From Maricaulis virginensis (GTDB lineage: Bacteria > Pseudomonadota > Alphaproteobacteria > Caulobacterales > Maricaulaceae), in assembly GCF_027922185.1 (NCBI RefSeq), contig NZ_BSFE01000005.1:124001-188000 (forward strand): 64,000 bases of DNA. Reading direction: 5' to 3'. Positions 1 to 8,198 of the stretch are shown in pieces. Under the pieces are notes generated by a model. That model did not search any database. It had not been told where the DNA came from and saw only the letters and a list, made by a program, of their open reading frames with translations. Both the position numbers and the translations under genes were made by a program. Position 1 is the stretch's first letter, and each line of letters starts with the position of its first letter.

Positions 1-736
1 TGATGGCGGTTCCGGTCATGAAGCGCGACCCGTCGCCGGCGAGCATCATGAAGGTCGCGTCGAGGGATGAGGCGTCCATCAGCCGGCGGCGCGGGAAGCC
101 CTGGATCTGGCGTTGTCCGCCCTCGGTCTTGAACCAGTCCGAATTGATCTCGGTCTCGATATAGCCCGGGCAGATCGCATTCACGCCGATGCGGTATTTC
201 GCCCACTCGCGCGCGAGATTCTTGGTCATCGCCACGACGGCCGCCTTGGAGGCACAATAGACGGACAGGCCGGGCAGGGTCGCGAAGGCGGCCATGGAGG
301 CGATATTGATGATCCGCGCCTCTTCGCGTTCGGCAACGCCGCTGTTGATCATGCGGCTGGCAGCCTCGCGCGCGCCATAGAAAACGCCGCGCACATTGAC
401 GTCGAACGTGTTGTCGAAGCGCTCCACCGGCATGGTCAGGGCGGCACCGTCGCCGCCGACGCCGGCATTGTTCACCATGATCGAGATCGGACCGAGTGCA
501 TCCTGGGCCTTGTCGAGAGCCGGACCGATGGCCTCGGCATCCACGACATCGAGGGGCAGCGCGATGGCCTTGCCGCCCTTTTCCTTGATGGCTTCGACTT
601 CGCTTGCAAGGCGATCCTCGCGGCGGGCCATCAGCGCAACCGAGGCACCTGCATCGCTGAGAAGATGGGCAAACCGGCGGCCGAGGCCGCTCGATGCGCC
701 GGTGACAACGGCCACGCGTCCGGTCAGTGAACTCAT
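1..736 (-). CDS. SDR family oxidoreductase, 3' end cut by the window edge
   Basis: NAD(P)-dependent short-chain dehydrogenase/reductase; the substrate cannot be read from sequence. The reverse strand from ATG at 736 begins MSSLTGRVAVVTGASSGLG, the Rossmann-fold TGxxxGxG cofactor motif at residues 12-19. The frame stays open to base 1 (about 245 codons) and ends in DGSRFMTGTAI, the usual SDR region just before the terminal VDGG, so only about 10-15 residues are missing. A GGAG-type ribosome site lies just upstream of 736. It stands alone, transcribed away from the EF-hand gene. The family call is safe; the function is unknown. Confidence 0.85.
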   Translation of the reverse strand, partial: MSSLTGRVAVVTGASSGLGRRFAHLLSDAGASVALMARREDRLASEVEAIKEKGGKAIALPLDVVDAEAIGPALDKAQDALGPISIMVNNAGVGGDGAALTMPVERFDNTFDVNVRGVFYGAREAASRMINSGVAEREEARIINIASMAAFATLPGLSVYCASKAAVVAMTKNLAREWAKYRIGVNAICPGYIETEINSDWFKTEGGQRQIQGFPRRRLMDASSLDATFMMLAGDGSRFMTGTAI

Positions 737-947
737 GGGAGGCTCCTGCTTTTCCTTATCAACTTTGTGAGCGATACCGGCTGCCGTCGCGCAAATCCAG
801 CATGCGGTATCGCTGTCATGACGATTTCCGCGAAATTTCGCATCCGGCGATGGATCGAAGTCGAGACCGGTGCGTTGATGAAGTGCACGGGCCACAAGAT
901 CCCCCCGGTTCAGGCCCGCAGCACCGGTCAACAATGGAGAGACCTAG

Positions 948-1253
948 ATGAAAAAGACTGTTCTGATCGCTTCCGTCGCTGCCTTTGGTCTGGCCGCTCC
1001 GGTTTTTGCCCAGGATACCACCTTTGCTGATGCCGACACGGACATGAGCGGTGGCCTGAGCCTCGCCGAAGTCCAGGCGATCGCTCCGGACGTGACGTCC
1101 GAGGGCTTCGATGCCTACGACGCCGACGCCGATGGCGAACTCAATGAGGACGAGTTCGACACCTGGAAGATGGCGAACCCGGAAGAGAGCAGCGAAGATG
1201 CGTCGACCGACGAGGACGACACGGAAACCGAGACCGAGCCGTACAACGGCTGA
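948..1253 (+). CDS. Secreted EF-hand calcium-binding protein
   Basis: Small exported protein of 101 residues. Residues 1-21 form a Sec signal peptide (MKKTVLIASV start, cleavage expected near AFA/Q). Two EF-hand loops follow: residues 30-41 (DTDMSGGLSLAE) and 58-69 (DADADGELNEDE), with acidic or oxygen ligands at loop positions 1, 3, 5, 9 and 12; the second is canonical. The last 25 residues are almost all D, E, S and T. A GGAGAG ribosome site (about 935-940) precedes the ATG and an intrinsic terminator follows, so it is a single-gene unit. Calcium binding in the periplasm or outside the cell is inferred; no enzyme domain is present. Confidence 0.85.
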   Translation: MKKTVLIASVAAFGLAAPVFAQDTTFADADTDMSGGLSLAEVQAIAPDVTSEGFDAYDADADGELNEDEFDTWKMANPEESSEDASTDEDDTETETEPYNG

Positions 1254-1277
1254 TCCGGTTCCCGGTACGTTGCGAAG

Positions 1278-1305
1278 CGCCCGCCTCGAAAGAGGCGGGC
1301 GTTTT
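1278..1305 (+). terminator. Intrinsic terminator of the EF-hand gene
   Basis: A 10-bp perfect stem (CGCCCGCCTC / GAGGCGGGCG) with a GAAA tetraloop is followed by TTTTC, 24 bases after the EF-hand stop codon. Confidence 0.9.
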
Positions 1306-1381
1306 CATTTGTGCGGGGCAGGGGGTGTTGAGAAAAATCCCCGGATCGCCTGCAACACAAGGGGAATCCGAGCAGTGACGG

Positions 1382-1406
1382 GGAACAGAAGCCGGAGCGG
1401 CGCGTT
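1382..1406 (+). promoter_or_regulatory. EcfG-type (general stress sigma factor) promoter for the 29-aa ORF
   Basis: GGAAC at 1382-1386 and CGTT at 1403-1406 are separated by exactly 16 bases, the published EcfG consensus GGAAC-N16/17-CGTT. The expected transcript start near 1413-1415 gives a leader of about 33 nt to the ATG at 1447. The same motif with the same spacing precedes phyR and nepR nearby. Confidence 0.75.
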
Positions 1407-1446
1407 GCTTTACTGCCTTGATAAGACAAACACTACGGAGGCAAGG

Positions 1447-1536
1447 ATGAAGCCCGGAGAAACACCGTCACGGGTCGTGATCTATCTGACCCTGTTCAGC
1501 CTTTCGGTGATCCTGCTGCTCGTTCAGCTCAGCTGA
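1447..1536 (+). CDS. 29-residue single-span membrane protein, probable general-stress-regulon member
   Basis: An ORF of 29 codons, MKPGETPSRV followed by a hydrophobic segment from about residue 10 to 28 (VIYLTLFSLSVILLLVQL), so it would be one transmembrane helix with a short polar N-terminus. An ACGGAGGCAAGG ribosome site ends directly before the ATG. A perfect EcfG promoter lies about 40 bases upstream, and phyR starts its 3' end 60 bases downstream on the other strand. Longer frames covering it read through the previous terminator and are shadows. No homologue is recognised. Promoter, ribosome site and hydrophobic peptide together make a real small gene likely; its function is unknown, perhaps modulating a membrane kinase. 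Confidence 0.6.
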   Translation: MKPGETPSRVVIYLTLFSLSVILLLVQLS

Positions 1537-1595
1537 ACGCAGCAGCAGGAGGCCCGGGACGAGCCTCCCGCAAGTCGAGTTCAAATGCGCTGCGA

Positions 1596-2375
1596 TTATT
1601 GTGCCGGCGCGGGTTCGGCCGGCTCGAAGAAGAACAGGACCTGGCCGATCGTTGCGGCAACCGTTTCCGGCATGAAGGGCTTGGTGATGAGATAGGTCGG
1701 TTCCGGCCGCTCACCCGTCAGCAGGCGCTCCGGATAGGCGGTGATGAAGATCACCGGCACGTCCGACTCGGCGAGAATGTCATTGACCGCGTCGATGCCG
1801 GAGGAGCCGTCCGCCAGCTGGATATCGGCCAGGATCAGTTCCACGTCATTGGTGCGATACAGATCGACGGCTTCCTGGCGGGTGCGGGCAATGCCGACGA
1901 TTTCGTGGCCGCCCTCGGCAATGATCGCCTCGATATCCAGCGCCACAACCGGCTCGTCCTCGATGATCAGGACGCGCGTGCGCAGACCGTCCTCGATCGC
2001 GCCCTGCGCCTCGACCGTCAGCCGGTCGATATCGTCGGTGGAAACCGAAAGTATGATCGCCGCATCGCGCACGGAAAAGCCCTCGACCGCTGTCAGCAGA
2101 AGCGCCTGGCGGGCCTTGGTCGGAATGCGCGTCAGGCGTTCCTGGGCGGCGCTTCCGCCGGCCGGCGCAGCCGCGTCCTGTTTCCAGTTGTCGTGAAGCA
2201 GCTTGTAGAGCGAAACCCGCGGCGGCAGGTCCCGGTCGATCGGCGTGACGCCGGCGACCGCTGCTTCCAGAGCGGCCCGCACAATCGCGTCGCCCGACCC
2301 TTGATCACCCGTCAGCAGGCGCGCATAGCGCCGCAGATAGGGAATGTGGGGTTTTACGTTTTCCGAGAACGGCAT
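1596..2375 (-). CDS. phyR: PhyR, anti-anti-sigma response regulator of the general stress response
   Basis: A 259-residue response regulator with the inverted PhyR layout. Residues 1-125 are a sigma-like domain resembling EcfG; residues 133-250 are a receiver with acidic pair E139/D140, phospho-acceptor D184 (ILAD), T212 and K232. In this family phosphorylation exposes the sigma-like domain, which captures the anti-sigma factor NepR and frees EcfG. ATG 2375 is chosen because GGAGGGACGAGGG lies just upstream and because an EcfG promoter at 2444-2420 puts the transcript start close to 2412. It diverges from nepR-ecfG-kinase, the usual arrangement in alphaproteobacteria. Confidence 0.95.
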   Translation of the reverse strand: MPFSENVKPHIPYLRRYARLLTGDQGSGDAIVRAALEAAVAGVTPIDRDLPPRVSLYKLLHDNWKQDAAAPAGGSAAQERLTRIPTKARQALLLTAVEGFSVRDAAIILSVSTDDIDRLTVEAQGAIEDGLRTRVLIIEDEPVVALDIEAIIAEGGHEIVGIARTRQEAVDLYRTNDVELILADIQLADGSSGIDAVNDILAESDVPVIFITAYPERLLTGERPEPTYLITKPFMPETVAATIGQVLFFFEPAEPAPAQ

Positions 2376-2419
2376 CTGGCCCTCGTCCCTCCGATAATCA
2401 ACAGTCCAGCCCTCAGCAT

Positions 2420-2444
2420 AACGCATTCCCGCGCGAGCGGTTCC
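2420..2444 (-). promoter_or_regulatory. EcfG promoter of phyR
   Basis: On the reverse strand GGAAC (2444-2440) and CGTT (2423-2420) are 16 bases apart. The predicted start lies about 37 bases before the phyR ATG, implying positive feedback of EcfG on phyR. Confidence 0.8.
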
Positions 2445-2463
2445 AGCGTCCCTGAAAAAAGAT

Positions 2464-2489
2464 GGAACCCATTGCAGCTTGGGGCGTTT
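2464..2489 (+). promoter_or_regulatory. EcfG promoter of nepR-ecfG
   Basis: GGAAC at 2464-2468 and CGTTT at 2485-2489 with a 16-base spacer. The start expected near 2496 lies after the in-frame ATG at 2479, so NepR must begin downstream, at 2557 or 2566. Confidence 0.8.
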
Positions 2490-2556
2490 CATGCGCCGAG
2501 ACGGTGTTTTTCCGCCGGTTCGTGTTAGGCTTGTGAAAGCGTGCGGCATAGAAAAC

Positions 2557-2802
2557 ATGGAAATCATGAGAGACGATTCTTCAGATTCCCGTCCGCCCAG
2601 GTCCGTCGACGCCGATACGGCGCGGGCGCGGCAGCAGCTCATCGGGCGCCGGTTGCGGGACATGTATGACAGCGTCCTGGACGAAGGCGTTCCGGACGAT
2701 TTCGCAGCACTCCTCAGCGCGTTGGACGAGACCGGCGACGATGCGGCCGAGCCTGCCGGAAAGACGGCAGGCAAGGCGGAAGAGGGGGTGTCGGATGGCT
2801 GA
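2557..2802 (+). CDS. nepR: NepR, anti-sigma factor of EcfG
   Basis: Small cytoplasmic anti-sigma factor that holds EcfG inactive until phospho-PhyR binds it. The protein has 81 residues from ATG 2557 or 78 from ATG 2566 (MRDDSSDSRP); no strong ribosome site separates the two. The conserved NepR core is visible as IGRRLRDMYDSVLDEGVPDD followed by FAALLSAL, the two-helix region that contacts sigma and PhyR. The C-terminal 25 residues are polar and rich in A, E, G and K. Its stop overlaps the ecfG start by 8 bases, so translation of the pair is probably coupled. Confidence 0.92.
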   Translation: MEIMRDDSSDSRPPRSVDADTARARQQLIGRRLRDMYDSVLDEGVPDDFAALLSALDETGDDAAEPAGKTAGKAEEGVSDG

Positions 2803-3406
2803 CGGCAGTCCGGTCGAGCAGGTGCCCGAGACCGAGTTCAAGGCCCTGCTCCACGACATGATTCCGCATATGCGTGCGTTTGCGCGCGGCCTTACCGGCG
2901 ATGCGACGGCCGCTGACGATCTGGCCCAGGATGCCATGCTGCGTGCCTGGCACCGGCGGCACCAGTTCCGCGCCAACACGAATTTCAAGGCCTGGGTGCT
3001 GACCATCGTGCGCAACCAGTTCTATTCCGACAAACGCCGCTCCTGGCGCCAGGTCCAGCTGGACGAGGAAACCGCGCGCGAGACGCTGCCGGCGGCGGTC
3101 GACCAGGACAATGTGCTGGCGCTGGACGATGTGCGCCGCGCGCTCGACGAGCTGTCGGCCGAGCATCGCGAAGCGCTGCTGCTGGTCGGTGCGGGCGGGT
3201 ATGCCTATCAGGAGGCGGCCGATATCTGCGGCTGCGCAGTGGGCACGATGAAGAGCCGTGTCAACCGCGCCCGGGCTCGATTGCTTGAAGTGCTCGAGAA
3301 AGGTCCGGCTTTGGCTGCGGGCGGGGACGGCGTTTCGGCGTCCGACGCGCTGGACACCATTCTCAACGAGCTTGAGCATATATCCGAATGCCCGTCGGCC
3401 GGCTGA
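2795..3406 (+). CDS. ecfG: EcfG-type RNA polymerase sigma factor
   Basis: Extracytoplasmic-function sigma factor of 203 residues that directs RNA polymerase to general stress promoters (GGAAC/CGTT). Region 2 covers about residues 18-83 (DDLAQDAMLRAWHRRHQF; FKAWVLTIVRNQFYSDKRR) and region 4 about 107-165 (LSAEHREALLLV; AVGTMKSRVNRARARL). ATG 2795 lies inside the nepR coding end and gives the usual family length. It sits between nepR and a HWE/HisKA_2 kinase, the classic locus. Its own promoter sequence occurs three times within 1.5 kb, consistent with autoregulation. Confidence 0.95.
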   Translation: MADGSPVEQVPETEFKALLHDMIPHMRAFARGLTGDATAADDLAQDAMLRAWHRRHQFRANTNFKAWVLTIVRNQFYSDKRRSWRQVQLDEETARETLPAAVDQDNVLALDDVRRALDELSAEHREALLLVGAGGYAYQEAADICGCAVGTMKSRVNRARARLLEVLEKGPALAAGGDGVSASDALDTILNELEHISECPSAG

Positions 3407-5124
3407 GCGGGTCTTCCAGATCAAACGGGGGGCGGGAGCAGGGACGGGGCCTGCGGCTGCAGCTGCTGGCGATTCTGACGCTCAGCCTGAGCCCGCTCCT
3501 TGTTCTCTCCGTCGCCCAGGGTGTGATCGAATTCCGCGAGGAAAGTGCCCGCCAGCGCGACAGCCTGCATTCCGCGCTGGTCGAGGCGTCTGCCGATCTG
3601 GCCGGTGAACTGGACCGTGTGTCCGGCGTGGTCACCGCGCTGGCGAATTATCCCGATATCGGCAGTCTGAGCGGTCGCCGCTGCGTCGACACGCTGGCCG
3701 CCGTGCGGGCGGCCCAGCCGATCTATTCCAATATCAAGCTGATCGACCGGGATGGCGTCATTGTCTGCGCCGCGGTGGAAACGGTCGATTCCAACAGCGT
3801 CCAGCTGGCGGGACTCGACTGGTTCGTGCGTCTCAGAGAGGGCGAGGAAGAGGTTTTCAGCGACGTCTATCTGGACTGGTGGACGGTGCAGCGGCCGGTG
3901 ATGACGGTGGCGCGCCGGCTCGTCGCCGATGGCGAATTCGCCGGCGCGGTCGCGGTCGATATCGACACCCGCCCGGCCCGCAGCCTGCTGCAGATGCAGG
4001 CCCTGCCGCCGGAGGCCAGCCTGGCGCTGAGCGATGCCGACGGCAATCTCGCCTATATTCCCGACGGTCCGCGCGAGGAGCGCATTTCCCGCCTGCCCGA
4101 CGGTGTTCTCGCCCGGGTGCGCGAAACCGGTGAACCGGTCATGCTGGAGAATGTCAGCGGTCTGGCTGGCCGGGCACTCCTGGTGGCGCCGCTGGCCGGC
4201 CGCGATATCCAGCTGGTGCTGATCGCGCCGTCGCTGATACTCGGCAGCTGGGCGGGCTTCGACATTGTGGGAACGGTGCTGGTGCCGTCGCTGATGTGGC
4301 TGCTGGCGCTGCTGTGTGTCTCGCTGGCGGTCGATTTCTTCGTGCTGCGCTGGCTTTCCTATCTCGGCCGCATGGCCCGTCTCTACGGCAGCGGACGGCT
4401 GGGCCTGCAGCCTGTGCGGGCCAGCCGCGCGCCGGCGGAAATCCGCACCCTGGCGGAGACGATGGCCTCGATGGCCAATGATCTGGAAGCCCGGACGGCG
4501 GAGCTGGAAAACGAGGCCGAACAACGCGGCGCCCTGCTGCGGGAAATCCATCACCGGGTGAAGAACAATCTCCAGGTGACGATGAGCTTCCTGAATATCC
4601 AGGCCCGCCGGACCAGCGACGCCGAGGCCCGGCGCGTTCTTTCCGAGGCCGGCGGCCGGATCAATGCGCTCGCCCTCGTCCACCGGACGCTCTACGAGAA
4701 TGACGATCTACGGGTCGTCGAGATGGCCCCCTTCCTCGAACAGCTGCTCTACCATCTGCGCCAGGCCAGCACGGTCTATGGCTGTGATGTCGATACCCGC
4801 GTCGAGGCCGACAATGTCGAGCTTGACCCCGACATCGCCATTCCGGCCGCCCTGTTCATCACCGAGGCCGTGACCAATGCCTACAAGCACGCCTTCGAAC
4901 CGGGCATGTCCGAGCCGGGCCTGGTGACGGTCAGCCTTGAACGGATCAGCGAGGGCGAGGCGACCGTCTCGGTGAGCGATAATGGCAAGGGTTATGCGGA
5001 AGGGGCCGGCAAGGGCATGGGCTCCTCGCTGATGGAAGCGCTGGCCCAGCGCCTGGGCGGCGAGCTCGCCCGGTCGGTTTCGCCGGAGGGCGGAGCCTGC
5101 GTGACCATCCGCTTTCCCGCCTGA
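3388..5124 (+). CDS. Membrane sensor histidine kinase, HisKA_2 family (PhyK-like)
   Basis: A 578-residue inner-membrane kinase. Transmembrane segments are near residues 23-45 and 293-318 and flank a periplasmic sensor of about 245 residues with a dCache-like look (LIDRDGVIVCAA; SDVYLDWWTVQRPVM; AVDIDTRPA). A HAMP-like linker follows, then the HisKA_2 motif EIHHRVKNN with phospho-acceptor His389, and a HATPase domain (ITEAVTNAYKHAF; VSDNGKGY). Kinases of this class phosphorylate PhyR in related bacteria, and the position directly after ecfG supports that. ATG 3388 overlaps ecfG by 19 bases; later starts would remove the first membrane span. The stimulus cannot be read from sequence. Confidence 0.88.
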   Translation: MPVGRLSGSSRSNGGREQGRGLRLQLLAILTLSLSPLLVLSVAQGVIEFREESARQRDSLHSALVEASADLAGELDRVSGVVTALANYPDIGSLSGRRCVDTLAAVRAAQPIYSNIKLIDRDGVIVCAAVETVDSNSVQLAGLDWFVRLREGEEEVFSDVYLDWWTVQRPVMTVARRLVADGEFAGAVAVDIDTRPARSLLQMQALPPEASLALSDADGNLAYIPDGPREERISRLPDGVLARVRETGEPVMLENVSGLAGRALLVAPLAGRDIQLVLIAPSLILGSWAGFDIVGTVLVPSLMWLLALLCVSLAVDFFVLRWLSYLGRMARLYGSGRLGLQPVRASRAPAEIRTLAETMASMANDLEARTAELENEAEQRGALLREIHHRVKNNLQVTMSFLNIQARRTSDAEARRVLSEAGGRINALALVHRTLYENDDLRVVEMAPFLEQLLYHLRQASTVYGCDVDTRVEADNVELDPDIAIPAALFITEAVTNAYKHAFEPGMSEPGLVTVSLERISEGEATVSVSDNGKGYAEGAGKGMGSSLMEALAQRLGGELARSVSPEGGACVTIRFPA

Positions 5125-5146
5125 TCGGCATTGTCATCGGAATGAA

Positions 5147-5183
5147 AACGGCCGGCGGATCGCTCCGCCGGCCGTTGCCGTTT
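5147..5183. terminator. Shared terminator between the kinase and putP
   Basis: A 13-bp perfect stem (5147-5159 / 5164-5176) with a 4-base loop. On the minus strand it ends in TTTTC, good for putP; on the plus strand the T-tract is weak. Confidence 0.75.
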
Positions 5184-5199
5184 GTTGGGCCCGAAGGGT

Positions 5200-6840
5200 C
5201 TATTCCTTGCCGGGCAGTTCGCCCTTTTTCAGGATACCGGTCATCTCGTCGAAATAATCGGTGACCTGGCTTTCCGGATCCTTCGACACCATCGAGACCA
5301 CGATGATGGCGATCGTCGCGGCGATGAAGCCCGGCACGATCTCGTACATCACACCCGACAGGTTGAAGACGTAGATCCAGGCCAGCACCGTCACGGCGCC
5401 GGTCACCATGCCGGCAATCGCGCCCAGCCTGGTCATGCCGCGCCAGAACAGGCTGATCAGGACGACCGGGCCGAAGGCGGCACCGAAACCGGCCCAGGCG
5501 TTGGAGACCAGGTTGAGGATGTTGGAATCGGGGTCGAAAGCCAGGGCGATCGCCACCAGCGACACCGCCAGCACGGACAGGCGTCCGACCAGCACCAGCT
5601 CCTTCTGGCTGGCCCCCCGCCTCAGGAAGATCTTGTAGAAATCCTCCGTCAGCGAACTCGACGAGACCAGCAGCTGGGACGAGATCGTACTCATGATCGC
5701 CGCCAGGATCGCGGCCAGCAGGAAGCCGGCGATATAGGGGTGGAAGATCACCTGCGAGAGCAGGATGAAGATCGTCTCCTGGTCACCCAGAACCACATCG
5801 CCGTCCGAGAAGGCGCCGGTGGTGTCGATATTGTCCAGCTCGCTGAACGTCGTCGCATCGGTCGGTGCCTCGATCACGCGGGCGATCGGAACGCCGTCGG
5901 CAACGTCGATATTCTGGCTCTTCACATAGGCCAGGCCGGCGGCACCGGTCAGCACGGCACCCAGCACGGTGATCAGCATCCAGCTCATGCCGATGCGGCG
6001 CATGACGGCGACGTCCTTGAGCGAACGCACTGCCATGAAACGCACGATGATGTGCGGCTGGCCGAAATAGCCCAGGCCCCAGGACATGGTGGAGATGATG
6101 CCGATGGCCGCGAGGCCGAGACTCTCCTGCGGGATCATGGAGAGATAGGATTTCTCCCATCCGCCGACATCGACGCTCAGCGTGCTCAGCGCATCCACCG
6201 TCGGGCCGAACCCGCCGAGCTGCATGATCGTCACCACCGGCACCAGGACCAGCGCGACGAACATGATGCAGCCCTGCACGAAGTCGGTCAGCGACACCGC
6301 CAGGAAGCCGCCGAACAGGGTATAGGCGACGACGACCCCCGCCGTCAGGAACAGACCGAGGCGGTAGTCCAGGCCGAAGGAGGCCTCGAACAGCTTGCCG
6401 CCCGACACGACGCCGGCCGAGGTATAGAGGGTGAAGAAGATGATGATCACCACGGCGGAGATGACGCGCAGCATGCGCGAATGGTCCGCGAAACGCTTCT
6501 CGAAGAAGTCCGGAATGGTGATCGCGTCGTCGGCAATCTCGGTGTAGACGCGCAGCCGCGGCGCCACCAGGCGGTAGTTGAAATAGGCCCCGATCATCAG
6601 ACCGATGGCGATCCAGGCCTCTGACATGCCGGTGGCGAAGATCGCGCCGGGCAAGCCCATGAGCATCCAGCCGCTCATGTCCGAGGCGCCCGCCGACAGC
6701 GAGGCCACGGCGGGGTTCAGCTGGCGCCCGCCGAGCATGTAGCCCGACACGTCGTCCGTTGACTTGCGATAGGCGTAGAGGCCGATCGCCATCATCAGGA
6801 CGAAATAGAGCGCAAGGGAGATCAGAGCTTCAATATCCAT
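5200..6840 (-). CDS. putP: Sodium/proline symporter PutP
   Basis: Sodium:solute symporter of 546 residues that imports proline with Na+. It starts MDIEALISLALYFVLMMAIG and continues with the SSS-family signatures YMLGGRQLNPAVASLSAGAS and DMSGWMLMGLPGAIFATG, which carry the Na+ and proline binding residues of PutP. About 13 hydrophobic spans are visible. It is some 40 residues longer than E. coli PutP; part of the extra length is a loop around TTTFSELDNIDTTGAFSDGD. It lies 50 bases after proA on the same strand and may be cotranscribed with proC-proA, so uptake and synthesis of proline would be linked. An osmoprotective role is an inference. Confidence 0.92.
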   Translation of the reverse strand: MDIEALISLALYFVLMMAIGLYAYRKSTDDVSGYMLGGRQLNPAVASLSAGASDMSGWMLMGLPGAIFATGMSEAWIAIGLMIGAYFNYRLVAPRLRVYTEIADDAITIPDFFEKRFADHSRMLRVISAVVIIIFFTLYTSAGVVSGGKLFEASFGLDYRLGLFLTAGVVVAYTLFGGFLAVSLTDFVQGCIMFVALVLVPVVTIMQLGGFGPTVDALSTLSVDVGGWEKSYLSMIPQESLGLAAIGIISTMSWGLGYFGQPHIIVRFMAVRSLKDVAVMRRIGMSWMLITVLGAVLTGAAGLAYVKSQNIDVADGVPIARVIEAPTDATTFSELDNIDTTGAFSDGDVVLGDQETIFILLSQVIFHPYIAGFLLAAILAAIMSTISSQLLVSSSSLTEDFYKIFLRRGASQKELVLVGRLSVLAVSLVAIALAFDPDSNILNLVSNAWAGFGAAFGPVVLISLFWRGMTRLGAIAGMVTGAVTVLAWIYVFNLSGVMYEIVPGFIAATIAIIVVSMVSKDPESQVTDYFDEMTGILKKGELPGKE

Positions 6841-6890
6841 GAGCTTGCCTTGGGTTGATGGTCAGGAAGGGGCGGCCGGACACGGGTGCG

Positions 6891-8147
6891 TCAGGCGCGG
6901 GTCTGGCCGTCCCCGTGAACGAGGTATTTGAAGGAGGTGAGCTGCTCCAGCCCGACCGGGCCGCGGGCATGCATCTTGCCGGTCGCGATACCGATTTCCG
7001 CACCCATGCCGAACTCGCCCCCGTCGGAGAATTGCGTCGAAGCATTGTGCATCACGACGGCGCTGTCGATGGCTGTCAGGAAGGCGGCGGCGGCATCGGG
7101 ATCCTCGGTGACGATGGCATCGGTGTGGGCCGAGGAGTGATCGGACACCCAGTTCATTGCCTCTTCCAGCCCGTCGACCAGTTTCACCGACAGGCAGCTG
7201 TCGAGATATTCGGTGTCCCAGTCTTCCTCGCTGGCCGGCTTGATGCGGCTGTCGATGGCGACAGCATCGGCATCGCCGCGGAATTCGCAACCCGCCATGC
7301 TATCGACCAGGCCGGGCAGGAAATCGCCGGCGACCGCGCGGTCGACGACCAGGCTCTCGGTCGCACCGCAGATGCCGGTGCGGCGCAGCTTGGCATTCTT
7401 CACGATGGCGGCCGCCTTGGTCAGGTCGGCACGCTGGTGGACATAGGTGTGGCAATTGCCGTCCAGGTGCAGCAGCGTCGGCACCTTGGCCTGGTCGCGC
7501 ACCAGCGAGACAAGGCCCTTGCCGCCGCGCGGAATCACCAGATCGACATAATCGGTGCACTGCAGCAGGTGCTGCACGGCGGCGCGATTGGTGGTGTCGA
7601 CCATCTGGATCGCGTTTTCCGGAAGGTCCGCCTCGCGCAGGCCTTCCTTCATGCACTCCACGATGATGCGGGTGGAGTTGAGGCTCTCCGAACCGCCGCG
7701 CAGGATGACGGCATTGCCGGATTTCAGGCACAGGGCGCCGGCATCGGCGCCGACATTCGGGCGCGACTCATAGATCATCCCGATCACGCCCAGCGGCACG
7801 GCGACGCGTTCGATGCGCAGCCCGTTGGGGCGTTCCGTGGACATCAGCTGGCGGCCGACCGGGTCGGGCAGGGTCGCGATGGCCTCGATGGCCTGGGCGA
7901 CGCCCTCGATGCGCGCCTCGTCCAGCATCAGCCGGTCGATGAAGGAGTCCGGCTTGCCGGCTTCGCGCACGCTCTCGACGTCCTTGCGATTGGCCTCGAT
8001 GAGGTCGTTGGCGTGAAGGCGCAGGGAGGCGGCCGCGGCGTTCAGCGCGGCATTCTTGCGCTCGGTGGAGGCTGTCGCGAGCTGGCGCGCCGCCTCCTTG
8101 GCCTGGCGTCCCAATTGTTCGATATAGGCTTGCATACGATCTGACAT
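6891..8147 (-). CDS. proA: Glutamate-5-semialdehyde dehydrogenase (gamma-glutamyl phosphate reductase)
   Basis: Second step of proline synthesis: NADPH-dependent reduction of gamma-glutamyl phosphate. ProA hallmarks include VPLGVIGMIYESRPNV, LRGGSESLNS, HLDGNCHTYV and the catalytic cysteine in RRTGICGATESLV. From ATG 8147 (MSDRMQAYIEQLG) it is 418 residues, matching the family (E. coli 417). The longer frame to a TTG at 8198 was rejected because it abuts the proC stop and adds non-conserved residues. It follows proC by 51 bases and precedes putP. Confidence 0.96.
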   Translation of the reverse strand: MSDRMQAYIEQLGRQAKEAARQLATASTERKNAALNAAAASLRLHANDLIEANRKDVESVREAGKPDSFIDRLMLDEARIEGVAQAIEAIATLPDPVGRQLMSTERPNGLRIERVAVPLGVIGMIYESRPNVGADAGALCLKSGNAVILRGGSESLNSTRIIVECMKEGLREADLPENAIQMVDTTNRAAVQHLLQCTDYVDLVIPRGGKGLVSLVRDQAKVPTLLHLDGNCHTYVHQRADLTKAAAIVKNAKLRRTGICGATESLVVDRAVAGDFLPGLVDSMAGCEFRGDADAVAIDSRIKPASEEDWDTEYLDSCLSVKLVDGLEEAMNWVSDHSSAHTDAIVTEDPDAAAAFLTAIDSAVVMHNASTQFSDGGEFGMGAEIGIATGKMHARGPVGLEQLTSFKYLVHGDGQTRA

Positions 8148-8198
8148 GTCTCGTTCGCTCGGGGTCTGGAGTGTCGGTGAGTTTCGGAGGCGCGGCAA

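Noticed and set aside
3421..4683. Long antisense frame opposite the histidine kinase
   Set aside because: GC-rich codon shadows of a real gene; composition is His-, Gln- and Arg-rich and no family is recognised.
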